A stretch of 64,000 nt of DNA, taken from contig NZ_CP014839.1 in NCBI RefSeq assembly GCF_001931675.1, forward strand, positions 1,550,001 through 1,614,000. Reading direction: 5' to 3'. Below the pieces are notes generated by a model that had not been told where the DNA came from, ran no database searches, and was given only the letters and a program-made list of their open reading frames with translations. Positions 51,110 to 60,887 of the stretch are shown here, in pieces. The position numbers and the translations under genes are program-made. The stretch comes from Pandoraea thiooxydans. Its GTDB lineage: Bacteria > Pseudomonadota > Gammaproteobacteria > Burkholderiales > Burkholderiaceae. Within the stretch, counting starts at the first letter, position 1; every line of letters begins with the position of its first letter.

Positions 51110-52421
51110 GGCGCTTCACCCGCGCTATCTTGCGGTCTGGCTGTATGGCCGCCTGTGCGGTCATTTGTGCGAGGCTGGCGGCAACGTGCGTTTCGTGCCG
51201 TCCGAAGCGTTTCGCGCCGACCCTCAGCGGCCAACCCTGAGTCTGTCGATCTCGGTGCCGACCGAGGCGGGCCGCCGCGCCACCGCGGAGGTGTTCGACA
51301 ATCCGTTCCACCCGGCGCTCTATAACACCGGCCATGCGCTGCCGCCATATTTCGCTGGATTGCTGCCGGAGGGCGAGTTGCGCAAGCGGCTCGAACTCAC
51401 GCGCCACAATCCTGGCGATCGGGACGATTTCGGCGTCCTCGCTTCGGCCGGCGAAGATTTGCCGGGGGCGGTGGTGGTGCTGCCGGCCGACCTCGACACC
51501 TTGCCGGCTGCGGTGCGCGCCTATGGCGTGACCGGCGGCGCCGACAATCTCGAAATTTGTGTCGTCGAGGGAGCGACTCAGGGCGCGGCATCGGTCTCCG
51601 GGGTGCAAAACAAGCTGGCCCTGTCGACCGCCGAGCAGGGGCGTCGCTACACCCTGCCGTCGCGCGGCCGGCTCTCCGACGTGATCGCCAAGCTGCCGGC
51701 CAGGGGCGACGACTCGCAAATCATCAACGAATCGATCTGCATGCGGCTGGCGGCCGCCGCTGGCGTCGATGTCGCGGCAAGCACCGTGCTGCCGCTCTCG
51801 ACGATCGAAGTCGACGGGCTTGCCGCGTCGCTGGGCGAGCACTTGCGCTACCTCGCGGTCGACCGGTTCGATCGCACGCCGGGCGCCCGTATCCACGCGG
51901 AAGATGCCTGCCAGGTGCTGGGCCGCATGCCGGCGGCCAAGTACGCCGGGCCCGACGCTTACGTGCAATTCGTTGCCGTGCTTTACCGGCTCAGCCAGAG
52001 CGGCGTCGAGCATGTCCGTCAGTTTTTTCTGCGCCAGGCGGTCAATGCGCTGATCGGCAACAGCGACGCTCACCTGAAGAATTTCTCGGTGATCTACCCC
52101 AACGGGCGCTTGCCGGCATTGTCGCCGGCCTACGATATCGTCTGCGTCGCGGCGCTGCCCGGGTTCGCAGCCTACGGCCAGAACGTCGCCATCGATCGCC
52201 TGCAGCGCGAGGAGACGCTGGCGACTTACGAGTGCATCGCCGAGCAGGCCGGCGTGCCGCGGCGCATCGCCACGGCGGCGGTCAAGGACGCCGTGGCGCA
52301 GGCGCGCGCGCATTGGCCGCGCTTGCTCGACGAGCTCGATGCCCCGCCCGTGCTGCGCTCGGTGATCGGCGAGCGTCTGGAGGGTCTGTCGCTGGCCAGA
52401 GAGGTCAGGCCGCGCGCCTAG
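51102..52421 (+). CDS. hipA: HipA-type serine/threonine kinase toxin
   Basis: This 439-residue HipA-fold kinase has the family parts in order. The N-terminal HipA_N domain (about 1-140) has FAGLLPEGELRKRL. The ATP loop is SVSGVQNKLAL near 165-175, the hinge is YLAVDRFDR at 250-258, the catalytic segment is GNSDAHLKN at 319-327 with D322, and the metal-binding DIV follows at 345. All key residues are present, so it is likely active. Known HipA enzymes phosphorylate glutamyl-tRNA synthetase and induce persistence; the target here is not known. Confidence 0.9.
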   Translation: MSEALHPRYLAVWLYGRLCGHLCEAGGNVRFVPSEAFRADPQRPTLSLSISVPTEAGRRATAEVFDNPFHPALYNTGHALPPYFAGLLPEGELRKRLELTRHNPGDRDDFGVLASAGEDLPGAVVVLPADLDTLPAAVRAYGVTGGADNLEICVVEGATQGAASVSGVQNKLALSTAEQGRRYTLPSRGRLSDVIAKLPARGDDSQIINESICMRLAAAAGVDVAASTVLPLSTIEVDGLAASLGEHLRYLAVDRFDRTPGARIHAEDACQVLGRMPAAKYAGPDAYVQFVAVLYRLSQSGVEHVRQFFLRQAVNALIGNSDAHLKNFSVIYPNGRLPALSPAYDIVCVAALPGFAAYGQNVAIDRLQREETLATYECIAEQAGVPRRIATAAVKDAVAQARAHWPRLLDELDAPPVLRSVIGERLEGLSLAREVRPRA

Positions 52422-52697
52422 CGTTCGGCGTGACAGAGCGCGCGGCACGCACACGGCGAGCACCTCAGCCCGACACCAGCTTAGGAGATTTCGCACTGGT
52501 ATCCAAACGAGGTACACTGCCGTATCTCGGGCTTGTGCACACACTCAAACCCATCCGCGGAGACACGCCATCCACGAAGATCACCAAGCTGCACGCGGCA
52601 TATGATGCAAATTGATCGAATCAAAAATTGACGACTCCCTGTCCGACGATAGTCTCAACGTCGAACTCAATATGAAGGGAGCAACGGGGCCAACCCA

Positions 52698-55600
52698 GTG
52701 CGAAAGTTCTCAACACGCTGGTTCAAGGGATTGCGGGTAAGGCTGCTGCTGCTGGTGGTGTTGGCGGCGGTGCCCGCCATTGCGCTGCTCACCTATAACG
52801 CCTCGCGCGAACGCGACGACCTGGGCCGCACCGAGCAGGCCGAGGCGATCCGGATGGTCCAACTGGCGGCCGACTATCACGGTTGGCTGGTCAACAGCAC
52901 CAAGGAGGTGCTCTCCTCGATGGCCACGGCGCCGGTGGTCGCCAGCCATGACTGGCCGCGCTGCTCGGCATTCATGAACCAGTTCATTGCCAAAAACCCG
53001 CGCTACAGCAATATGGGGGTCGCCTCGATCTCGGGCGAGATATTGTGTAGCGCCTTGCCTGTCAAACCAGATATCAACCTCAAGGATCGCGCCTACTTTA
53101 AGCGGGCACTTTACGCCAAGGATTTCGCCATCGGCGAATACCAGATAGGGCGAATCACCGGATTGCCCAGCGTTGGCATCGGTTATCCGTTGCTCGACTC
53201 GCGAGGCCGGGTGACAGCGATTGTGTATGCGGCGCTGCGGCTCTCGTCGCTGCAGTCGACCGTCGACGCGCTGCCGCCCGGGCGCGAGGCGTTATTGCTG
53301 ATGTACGACCGCAATGGCCAATTGCTCGCCAAATATGCGACGGCGACGCAGCCTGCCGTGCCCGCTACGGTCAGCGCGCAGGTTTTCCGCCAAAGTCTGG
53401 GCGATCTGAGCGGCACCGTCGATGAGAAGCTCGCCGGCGAGCAATGGATTTTCAGTTACGCCGCCGCCGGATTGCCGGATGACCCGCATGGTCTGACGAT
53501 CGCGCTCGGCTATCCGGTGAGCCGCCTGGTGGGCGCGGCTCAGGCGCGCTATCGCGCCAACGTTGCCGGACTGATCGGTGTGGTGCTGGCCGCGCTGCTG
53601 GCCGGCTGGCTGGGGGCCGAAGCCTTCGTGCTCAAGCAGATCAAGGAGTTGGCCGGCGCGATCGGCAAGTTCTCCTCCGGGGACTTCAGGTCGCGTGCGC
53701 GCAACGCGGAATCCCACGACGAGCTTGGCAGGCTGGCCCAGGACTTCAACCAGATGGCCAACCAGATCGAGTCGCAGATGGAGCGGCTGCAGTCGATTTC
53801 TTCGCGTCTGAGCGCGCAGAACCGCATTTTGCAGCTGGTCAGCGCCGGCAAGCCGAATTCGACGATCTTCCTGGAGATCGTCGAATTCGCGCAGACCTAC
53901 ATTCCCGGCGCAGTTTGCTCAATCATGCTGCTCGACGCGCAGGGCAAGCATCTGACGCAAGGCGCGGGTCCGGCGTTGCCAGCCGATTACATCGCCGCCA
54001 TCGATGGCGTGACAATCGGACCCAACGTCGGCTCGTGCGGCACGAGCGCCTACACGGGCCAACTCGTGGTCGCCGCCGATATCGACGCCGACCCGCGCTG
54101 GGCCGACTATAAAGAACTGGCGTTGCGCCACGGTCTGCGCGCCTGCTGGTCCACACCCATCTTCGCTTCCACCAATCGTGTGCTCGGCACGCTTGCGGTC
54201 TATTACCGGGAGGTGCGCCGCCCCACGCTGCACGAACTCGAGCTGGTCGAACTGGCCGGCGGGCTGGCGGCGATCGCCATCGAGCAGACCCAAGCCAAGC
54301 GCGCGCTGGTCGAGTCGGAACATGAATACCGATATCTGTTCGAGCGCAATCCGAATCCGATGTGGATTCACGACGCCGAAACGCGCAAGATTCTCGCCGT
54401 CAACGATGCGGCGATTCAAGCCTACGGCTTCACGCGCGAGGAGTTCCGGGCCCTGTCGCTGGGCGACATTCAGCAACTGCCCGTCGGTGACGAGGCCTGT
54501 GTCGAAGTCCAGTCCCAGAACAACGCGTCGTACATCGACCGCGGCATCTGGCGGCACCGGAAGAAATCCGGCGAGTGCATCGACGTGCGGGTCAAGACGT
54601 TCCGCATCCGCTTCCAGCAACGCGACGCGCAACTGTTGCTGCTGCAGGATGTGACGTCGACCCAGCGGGCGATCGCCGCGCTGGCCGAACGGGATCGGCA
54701 ACTCGAACTGCTGCTGGAATCGACCGCCGAGGCCATTTACGGGATCGACACGGCTGGACGATGCACCTTTGTCAATCGCGCCTGCATCACACTGCTCGGC
54801 TTCGAGCGCGAGGACGAGCTGCTGGGCCAATCGATGCACGAGCTGGTGCATCACACACGCGTCGACGGCAGCGGCTATTCGCGCGAGGATTGCCCGATCT
54901 GCCGGACTTCGCTGCAACCGGCGCCGGCGCACAAGGATGACGAAGTATTCTGGCGCCGCGACGGCACCGCCATACCCGTCGAATACTGGTCGTATCCGAT
55001 GCGCCAGGACGGCGCGTTGGTCGGCGCGGTGGTCACTTTTTTCGATATCACCGAGCGCAAGGCCCAGCGGGCCGCGTTGCAGCATCAGGCCACCCACGAC
55101 GCGCTCACCGGCCTGCCCAACCGCGCATTGCTGGCCGAGGCGGCCAGGCGCGCGATCGAGGCGGACGGCCAATATGGCCGCGTGAGCGCGTTGATGCTGA
55201 TGGATCTCGACCGCTTCAAGGAGGTCAACGACACCCTCGGCCATCAGGCGGGCGACCAATTGCTGGCCAAGCTGGCCGAGCGGCTCGCGAGCCTGCAACG
55301 TCCTGGCGACATCGTGGTGCGCCTGGGCGGCGACGAGTTCGCCTTTATCGTCACTGGCGCCGAGAGCGTGCAGGCGCTCCAGCAAATCGCCCACGACTTG
55401 CTCGGCTATGTGAGACAGCCGTTCGACATCCAGGGCGCGCGCCTGCAGATCGATGCGAGCATCGGCATTGCGATCGCCGGCCTGCATGGCAGCGACGCCG
55501 GCAGCCTGCTGCGCTGCGCCGACGTGGCGATGTACGCGGCCAAGCAGCAGGGACGCGGTGTGGCAGTCTACGAGCGCAGCAAGGATCCTAACTCGCAGGA

Positions 55601-56381
55601 GCGTTTGGCGCTGACCTCCGACGTCAGGCTGGCCTTGGCGCAGAACCAGTTCGAGCTGTTTTTCCAGCCCAAGATCGATCTCGGCACCGAACGCATCGTT
55701 GGCGCCGAGGCATTGCTGCGCTGGCGGCATCCGACGCGCGGCCTGATCTTGCCAAGCGAATTCATTCAGTTCATCGAGCTTGGCGACATGATTCATCCAC
55801 TCACGCGGTGGGTGGCCCGCCAGGCGGCTTTGGCTTGCCGCCGCATGCATCAGCGCGGCTGCGAAATTTCGGTGTGCATCAATGTGTCGACTCGCAATCT
55901 GCTCGACGAAGATTTCCCGCAGGCACTGCATGCCATCCTCGGCGAGGTGGGACTGGCGCCGTGCCACCTCGAACTGGAGGTCACCGAGAGCGCGATCATG
56001 CTCGATCCGCTGCGCTCGCGCGATGTGCTGGAGAGGATCCGCGCCGGTGGCATCAAGGTCTCGATCGACGATTTTGGTACCGGCTATTCATCGTTGGGCT
56101 ATTTGCAGGCGCTGGGTGTCGACGGCATCAAGATCGACCAGAGCTTCGTGCGCCGCATGTTCGATTCGGCAGGCGACATGACGATCGTCAAGTCGATCGT
56201 CAGTCTGGCGCAGAACCTGGGCTGCGAGGTGATTGCAGAGGGTATCGAAGACCACCGCACGCTCGAGATGCTGCGTCTGATCGGTTGCGACGTCGGGCAG
56301 GGCTACTATTTCGGCCGGCCGATGCCGCTGGCCGAGTTGCTCGAGCTCATGAGCGCGACCGAACGCTGGGAGCCCGCCTAG
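52698..56381 (+). CDS. membrane GGDEF-EAL protein with Cache, HAMP, GAF and PAS domains
   Basis: This 1227-residue inner-membrane c-di-GMP enzyme has the following order. A membrane helix lies at 13-33, a periplasmic double-Cache-like sensor at 35-280 and a second helix at 288-308. HAMP runs 310-360, GAF about 370-530, and PAS domains about 537-655 and 665-790. GGDEF is at 795-960 (RLGGDEF at 875-881, I-site RPGD at 868-871) and EAL at about 985-1220 (E1004 in AEALLRW, INVS, ELEVTES, DDFGTGYSS). All catalytic residues are intact in both halves, so it may both make and break c-di-GMP. The start is a GTG at 52698. Confidence 0.92.
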   Translation: MRKFSTRWFKGLRVRLLLLVVLAAVPAIALLTYNASRERDDLGRTEQAEAIRMVQLAADYHGWLVNSTKEVLSSMATAPVVASHDWPRCSAFMNQFIAKNPRYSNMGVASISGEILCSALPVKPDINLKDRAYFKRALYAKDFAIGEYQIGRITGLPSVGIGYPLLDSRGRVTAIVYAALRLSSLQSTVDALPPGREALLLMYDRNGQLLAKYATATQPAVPATVSAQVFRQSLGDLSGTVDEKLAGEQWIFSYAAAGLPDDPHGLTIALGYPVSRLVGAAQARYRANVAGLIGVVLAALLAGWLGAEAFVLKQIKELAGAIGKFSSGDFRSRARNAESHDELGRLAQDFNQMANQIESQMERLQSISSRLSAQNRILQLVSAGKPNSTIFLEIVEFAQTYIPGAVCSIMLLDAQGKHLTQGAGPALPADYIAAIDGVTIGPNVGSCGTSAYTGQLVVAADIDADPRWADYKELALRHGLRACWSTPIFASTNRVLGTLAVYYREVRRPTLHELELVELAGGLAAIAIEQTQAKRALVESEHEYRYLFERNPNPMWIHDAETRKILAVNDAAIQAYGFTREEFRALSLGDIQQLPVGDEACVEVQSQNNASYIDRGIWRHRKKSGECIDVRVKTFRIRFQQRDAQLLLLQDVTSTQRAIAALAERDRQLELLLESTAEAIYGIDTAGRCTFVNRACITLLGFEREDELLGQSMHELVHHTRVDGSGYSREDCPICRTSLQPAPAHKDDEVFWRRDGTAIPVEYWSYPMRQDGALVGAVVTFFDITERKAQRAALQHQATHDALTGLPNRALLAEAARRAIEADGQYGRVSALMLMDLDRFKEVNDTLGHQAGDQLLAKLAERLASLQRPGDIVVRLGGDEFAFIVTGAESVQALQQIAHDLLGYVRQPFDIQGARLQIDASIGIAIAGLHGSDAGSLLRCADVAMYAAKQQGRGVAVYERSKDPNSQERLALTSDVRLALAQNQFELFFQPKIDLGTERIVGAEALLRWRHPTRGLILPSEFIQFIELGDMIHPLTRWVARQAALACRRMHQRGCEISVCINVSTRNLLDEDFPQALHAILGEVGLAPCHLELEVTESAIMLDPLRSRDVLERIRAGGIKVSIDDFGTGYSSLGYLQALGVDGIKIDQSFVRRMFDSAGDMTIVKSIVSLAQNLGCEVIAEGIEDHRTLEMLRLIGCDVGQGYYFGRPMPLAELLELMSATERWEPA

Positions 56382-56447
56382 CCGCGCTGCCACGCGGTAA
56401 CGCTGATTCACATACCGAACACAAATAACAATTCAATAGTCACGACC

Positions 56448-58790
56448 ATGATCATTCCGGCCCCCCCAGACGGCGAGGCGCAGCGCATCCAGACGCTGCG
56501 TGCGCTCGACGTACTGGACAGCGAGCCCGTCGAGGAACTCGATCGCATCACATGCCTTGCCGCACGGCATTTTCAGGTGCCGATCGCCCTGGTAACGCTC
56601 GTCGACGCCGAGCGCCTGTGGTTCATCTCGCGGGTCGGCACGCAGGCGCGGCAGACTGCCCGAGACGTGTCGTTTTGCGCACACGCGATCCGGAACCGTC
56701 CGGGCGCGCCGATGGTGATCGCCGATACGCGGTTGGATGCGCGCTTTGCCGACAATCCGCTGGTGTGCGAGCCGCCCCACCTGCGTTTCTATGCCGGCGT
56801 GCCGGTATACTCCTGCAGCGGCCATGCGCTGGGCACGCTGTGCCTGATAGACCGCCGGCCGCGTCAGTTTGGTCCGGACGACATGGATAGCCTGCGCGAC
56901 CTGGGCGCGATGGTCGAGCAGTATTTTCATTTGATCGAGGAACGGCGCGACGCGCAGCGCACGCGGCGCTCGCTGGCGACCACCGAGACGCTGTTCGAGC
57001 GCACCGTGAATCAAGCCGCCGTGGGGCTCGCGCTGCTGTCGGTCGAGGGGCGCTGGTGGCACGTCAACGACCGCCTGTGTGCGATGCTCGGACATGATCG
57101 GCAGACACTGCTGGCCGCCACCTTCGAACAGCTCACCCATCCCGACGACGTGGCGCACAACGTTGCGCTTTTCAGGCAGTTGCTGGCAGGTGAAATCGAA
57201 ACCTACTCATTGGAAAAGCGCTTTATCGACGCCGCCGGGCAACCGATCTGGGTGCAGGTCGTCACCTCGGTGATGCGCGACGACGACGGCAAGCCGCTGT
57301 ACTGCATCTCGGCCGTCAGCGATATCGACCAGCGCAAGCGTACCGAGCAGGAGCTGGCAACGCTGCGCACCGATCTCGAGCGGCGGGTGATGCAGCGCAC
57401 CAGCGAGTTGAGCGCCGCGGTGCGCGAATTGAATGCGGAAATCGAGCGCCGCAAGATTTTTCAGCGCGAACTGACGCAGGAGCAGGAGCGCTTTCGCGGC
57501 ACGCTGGAGAACGCCATCGATGCCTTTGTCGAGACCGACGAGCACGGCACGGTCACTACCTGGAATGCGGCCGCCGAGCAGATTTTCGGGTGGCCGAAAG
57601 CCGCCGCCATCGGCACGCCGCTGATTGAAAAAATCGTTCCGCCGGCATTGCGCCAGGGATACTGGAGCGCGCTCGAACGCTTTGCTCGCAGCGGCGAACA
57701 GACTCTTCTTGGCCAGCGCATCGAAGCGACCGGCCTGCGGCGCGACGGTGCGGCGTTTCCGGTGGAGGTCACGCTGGGCGCCACCCGCGTCGGCGGACGC
57801 CTGCGTATCAATGCGTTCCTGCGCGATATCAGCGAGCGCAAGGCAAGCGAGGCGAGCATCCGCGAGAGCCGTGCGCAACTGAAGACGGTGCTCGACAACG
57901 TGCCGGCGATGATTGCCTACGTCGGGCCCGACCTGCGCTACCGGTTCCACAATCGCGTCTACGAGCAATGGTTCGACGTGCCGCCCGGCGGGCTCGACGG
58001 CCTTCATGTGCGGGATCTGTGGGGCGCCGGATTGTTCGGCCAATTGCTGCCCGACGTCCAGCGGGTATTGCGCGGCGAGCATGTCACGGTCGAATACGAA
58101 ATGTCGGCGCGCTGGGGCACGATCTGGATACACTCGTCGTTCGTACCGGACGTCGATGCCGCCGGCGGGGTGGCCGGCTTTTACGTGCTCGGGCAAAACA
58201 TCTCCGAGCGCAAGCAATTGCAACGGCAACTCGAATTCGAGGCGCATCACGACGCGCTCACCGGATTGCCGAACCGCCGCGCCTTCATGGCGATGCTCAA
58301 GGAAGCCATGGCCCGCACGCGCCGGCAGCAGCATCACATGGCACTGCTGTTCATGGATCTGGACGGCTTCAAGCAGCTCAACGATGCACGCGGGCATGAA
58401 TTTGGCGATCAGGTGCTGCAGTGGTTCGCCGCCACCCTGCATGCGTCGATTCGCGAGACCGACCGCGCCGCGCGACTGGCCGGCGACGAATTCATCGTGA
58501 TTCTCGAACACCTGAAAAACGGTCTGTGCGACGCCAAGAGCGTGGCCTACAAGCTGCGCGAAAAAATCACCGCCGCGCATGTGATCGGCGGCGTGCCGAT
58601 CCGGCTCTCGACCAGCATCGGCGTGGCGCTCTATTACGCCGATGGCGGCGAGAGCGCGAGCAGTCTATTGGCGCGCGCCGACGCGGCGATGTATCAGGCC
58701 AAGGCCGCGGGCAGGAGCCAAATCGTCCTGTCCGCGTCCGGCAATCCGTCGGCCGAGCCGGGCGGGCTGGCCTCGCAAGCCTGCGGCTAG
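56448..58790 (+). CDS. soluble GAF-PAS-GGDEF diguanylate cyclase
   Basis: This 780-residue cytoplasmic protein has a GAF domain (about 25-160), PAS domains (about 175-300, 340-470 and 480-595, the last ending in the GGDEF linker) and a GGDEF domain with RLAGDEFIV. The AGDEF variant is commonly active. RETD, five residues before it, is a product-inhibition I-site. No EAL domain is present. It follows the GGDEF-EAL gene by 66 bases and converges on wspR, with which its stop codon overlaps (CTAG). Confidence 0.9.
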   Translation: MIIPAPPDGEAQRIQTLRALDVLDSEPVEELDRITCLAARHFQVPIALVTLVDAERLWFISRVGTQARQTARDVSFCAHAIRNRPGAPMVIADTRLDARFADNPLVCEPPHLRFYAGVPVYSCSGHALGTLCLIDRRPRQFGPDDMDSLRDLGAMVEQYFHLIEERRDAQRTRRSLATTETLFERTVNQAAVGLALLSVEGRWWHVNDRLCAMLGHDRQTLLAATFEQLTHPDDVAHNVALFRQLLAGEIETYSLEKRFIDAAGQPIWVQVVTSVMRDDDGKPLYCISAVSDIDQRKRTEQELATLRTDLERRVMQRTSELSAAVRELNAEIERRKIFQRELTQEQERFRGTLENAIDAFVETDEHGTVTTWNAAAEQIFGWPKAAAIGTPLIEKIVPPALRQGYWSALERFARSGEQTLLGQRIEATGLRRDGAAFPVEVTLGATRVGGRLRINAFLRDISERKASEASIRESRAQLKTVLDNVPAMIAYVGPDLRYRFHNRVYEQWFDVPPGGLDGLHVRDLWGAGLFGQLLPDVQRVLRGEHVTVEYEMSARWGTIWIHSSFVPDVDAAGGVAGFYVLGQNISERKQLQRQLEFEAHHDALTGLPNRRAFMAMLKEAMARTRRQQHHMALLFMDLDGFKQLNDARGHEFGDQVLQWFAATLHASIRETDRAARLAGDEFIVILEHLKNGLCDAKSVAYKLREKITAAHVIGGVPIRLSTSIGVALYYADGGESASSLLARADAAMYQAKAAGRSQIVLSASGNPSAEPGGLASQACG

Positions 58791-59821
58791 TCTTGCCCGG
58801 GTGGCGTCGCGACGCGATTTTTGCCGTCGCGCTTGGCCTGATACAGTGCCAGGTCGGCGGCTTCGATAAGCGAAGTCATCGAGGATGACGGCGGCGGCAC
58901 GACGCTCGCCACGCCGACGCTGATCGTTACAAACGGACTGGCCGGCGAGTTTCGATGCGGCAGGTGCAGCGCTTCCACCTCGCCGCGGATTTTCTCGGCC
59001 AGCAGCCAGCCGCCTTCGGGCGAGGTGGCCGGCAGGATCGCGGCGAACTCCTCGCCACCGAAGCGCGCGGCCAGATCGCCCGGGCGCAGCAGGCTCGCCT
59101 CCACCGTGGCGGCGATGCGCTTGAGCACCTCGTCGCCGGCCACGTGACCATAAGTGTCGTTGTACAGCTTGAAGTTGTCGACATCGATCATCAGCAGCGA
59201 CAGTTCCGACCGCTCACGCGCGCTGCGGCGCCACTCCGCGCTCAGATACTCGTCCAGGTAACGGCGGTTCGCCAGGCCCGTCAAACCGTCGGACTGCGTC
59301 AGGCGGCGCAGCTCCAGATTGGCTTCCAGTAACTGCTGCTGAGATTCGCGCAGCGCGCGATACGCTTCGTCGCGCTGCTGCAGGTTGATGTACGAGCGGG
59401 AGTGGTAACGAATGCGCGCGATCAGCTCGATGCGATCGGGCAGTTTGACCAGGTAGTCGTTCGCGCCGCTGGCGAAAGCGGCGCTCTTGACGATCGGCTC
59501 CTCCTTGGTCGACAGCACGATGATCGGCACATCGCGTGTGGCCGCATGGCTCCGGTAGGTCTTGACCAATGACAGTCCGTCCAGGCCGGGCATCACCAGA
59601 TCCTGAAGAATCACCGTGGGCCGCGTCGTGACGGCCGTCTGCAGCGCTTCCTCGGCGTGCGCGCAATAGTGGAAATCGATGCCGTCCTCGCCGGCCAGCG
59701 CTTGCCGCACGGCTTCGGCCACGATCGCCTGATCGTCGACCAGCAGCACCATGGCCGGCACGTCCGCGGCGGCCGGCAATTGGAGCCCGGTGGCGGCGAT
59801 GTTGAGGGGCGTATTCGTCAT
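58787..59821 (-). CDS. wspR: WspR-type response regulator diguanylate cyclase
   Basis: This 344-residue protein has a receiver (about 23-145, phospho-acceptor D74 in VILQDLVMPG), a helical linker and a GGDEF domain (ARFGGEEFAAIL, I-site RPGD five residues earlier). That is the WspR layout: phosphorylation by WspE promotes clustering and c-di-GMP synthesis on surface contact. It lies 60 bases after wspF in the wsp operon. The start at 59821 was chosen because it begins at the family N-terminus with a short AGAGA site. Confidence 0.93.
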   Translation of the reverse strand: MTNTPLNIAATGLQLPAAADVPAMVLLVDDQAIVAEAVRQALAGEDGIDFHYCAHAEEALQTAVTTRPTVILQDLVMPGLDGLSLVKTYRSHAATRDVPIIVLSTKEEPIVKSAAFASGANDYLVKLPDRIELIARIRYHSRSYINLQQRDEAYRALRESQQQLLEANLELRRLTQSDGLTGLANRRYLDEYLSAEWRRSARERSELSLLMIDVDNFKLYNDTYGHVAGDEVLKRIAATVEASLLRPGDLAARFGGEEFAAILPATSPEGGWLLAEKIRGEVEALHLPHRNSPASPFVTISVGVASVVPPPSSSMTSLIEAADLALYQAKRDGKNRVATPPGQD

Positions 59822-59881
59822 AAAAATCTCTGTATTTTGAAAAAAGGGAGCGTCCGACACCCGTGATCTTCCTGGCAAACC

Positions 59882-60886
59882 TTACCGCTTGATGACCGCC
59901 ATCAGTTCATCCGCGATGCTCTCCAGCGGCAAGATCAGACGCGCCGCCTGAAGTGCGGCGGCCGCCTTGGGCATGCCGTAGACGGCGCTGCTGGCCTCGT
60001 CCTGAGCGATCGTCGGATAGCCCTTGACGCGCATTGCCTTCAGCCCGATGGCGCCGTCGCGCCCCATGCCGGTAAGCAGCACGCCAACCGCGCTGCCGCC
60101 CCAGTACTCGACCACGCTGTGGAAGAACACGTCGACCGACGGCCGGTAGGGCGTCTCGACGGGCTCCCTGACGTAGTCAAGCGTGCCGGAGCGCGTCATC
60201 ACCAGGTGATCGTTGGTTGCGGCCAATAGCGCCTCGCCCGGCCGGGGCCGGTCGCCCTCGGCCGCGGTGCGCACGCTCAGGCGCGTCTGGCCGGCCAGCC
60301 ACTGGGCCATGCCGTGCGCGAACGCCTGGTCGACATGCTGCACGATCACGATAGCGGCGCCGAAGTCCGCCGGCAGCTTGCCGAGCACCGCAGCCAGCGC
60401 GGCTGGCCCCCCGGCCGAGGCGCCAATGGCCACCAGCGGTGGCAGCCCGCGTTGCGGCGCGGCGCTCGCGCGCTGACCATGGGCGGGCGGATTCGTCAGC
60501 AGGCGGCCGATCTGGTCGATTTTGGTCAGCAGCGGCTGCGCCGTGCGCTCCGAACCGCCGTCGACCAGCGTGGGCGTATCGACGGCATCGAGCGCGCCGG
60601 CGCCCATTGCCTCATACACGCGCCAGGCGTTGGCGCCGACGCTGCTGGTTACGACCAGAATCGCGCACGGCGCGCGTGCCATGATGCGCCGCGTCGCTTC
60701 AACGCCGTCGAAATGCGGCATGACCAAATCCATCAGGACCAGGTCGGGCGGCTGCGTGACGCACAGCTCGACCGCCTGGGCGCCGCCGGTGGCAACCCAC
60801 AGCACGCGATGCTCTGGCCGCAGCGCAAGCACACGGCGCATGGCCTCGACCGCCAGCGGCAAGTCGTTGACGATTCCGATTTTCAT
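59882..60886 (-). CDS. wspF: WspF-type protein-glutamate methylesterase (CheB family)
   Basis: This 334-residue protein has an N-terminal receiver (MKIGIVNDLPLAVEAMRRVL, phospho-site D53 in VLMDLVMP). The C-terminal methylesterase has a catalytic triad: Ser in IGASAGG, His in VQHVD and Asp in GMGRDGAIG. It removes methyl groups from the WspA receptor, the negative arm of the pathway; loss-of-function mutants give high c-di-GMP and wrinkled colonies in Pseudomonas. One base separates it from wspE. Confidence 0.94.
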   Translation of the reverse strand: MKIGIVNDLPLAVEAMRRVLALRPEHRVLWVATGGAQAVELCVTQPPDLVLMDLVMPHFDGVEATRRIMARAPCAILVVTSSVGANAWRVYEAMGAGALDAVDTPTLVDGGSERTAQPLLTKIDQIGRLLTNPPAHGQRASAAPQRGLPPLVAIGASAGGPAALAAVLGKLPADFGAAIVIVQHVDQAFAHGMAQWLAGQTRLSVRTAAEGDRPRPGEALLAATNDHLVMTRSGTLDYVREPVETPYRPSVDVFFHSVVEYWGGSAVGVLLTGMGRDGAIGLKAMRVKGYPTIAQDEASSAVYGMPKAAAALQAARLILPLESIADELMAVIKR

Positions 60887-60887
60887 G

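Noticed and set aside
53919-55967. 682-codon open frame on the minus strand
   Set aside because: Antisense to the GGDEF-EAL gene, which has intact catalytic motifs.
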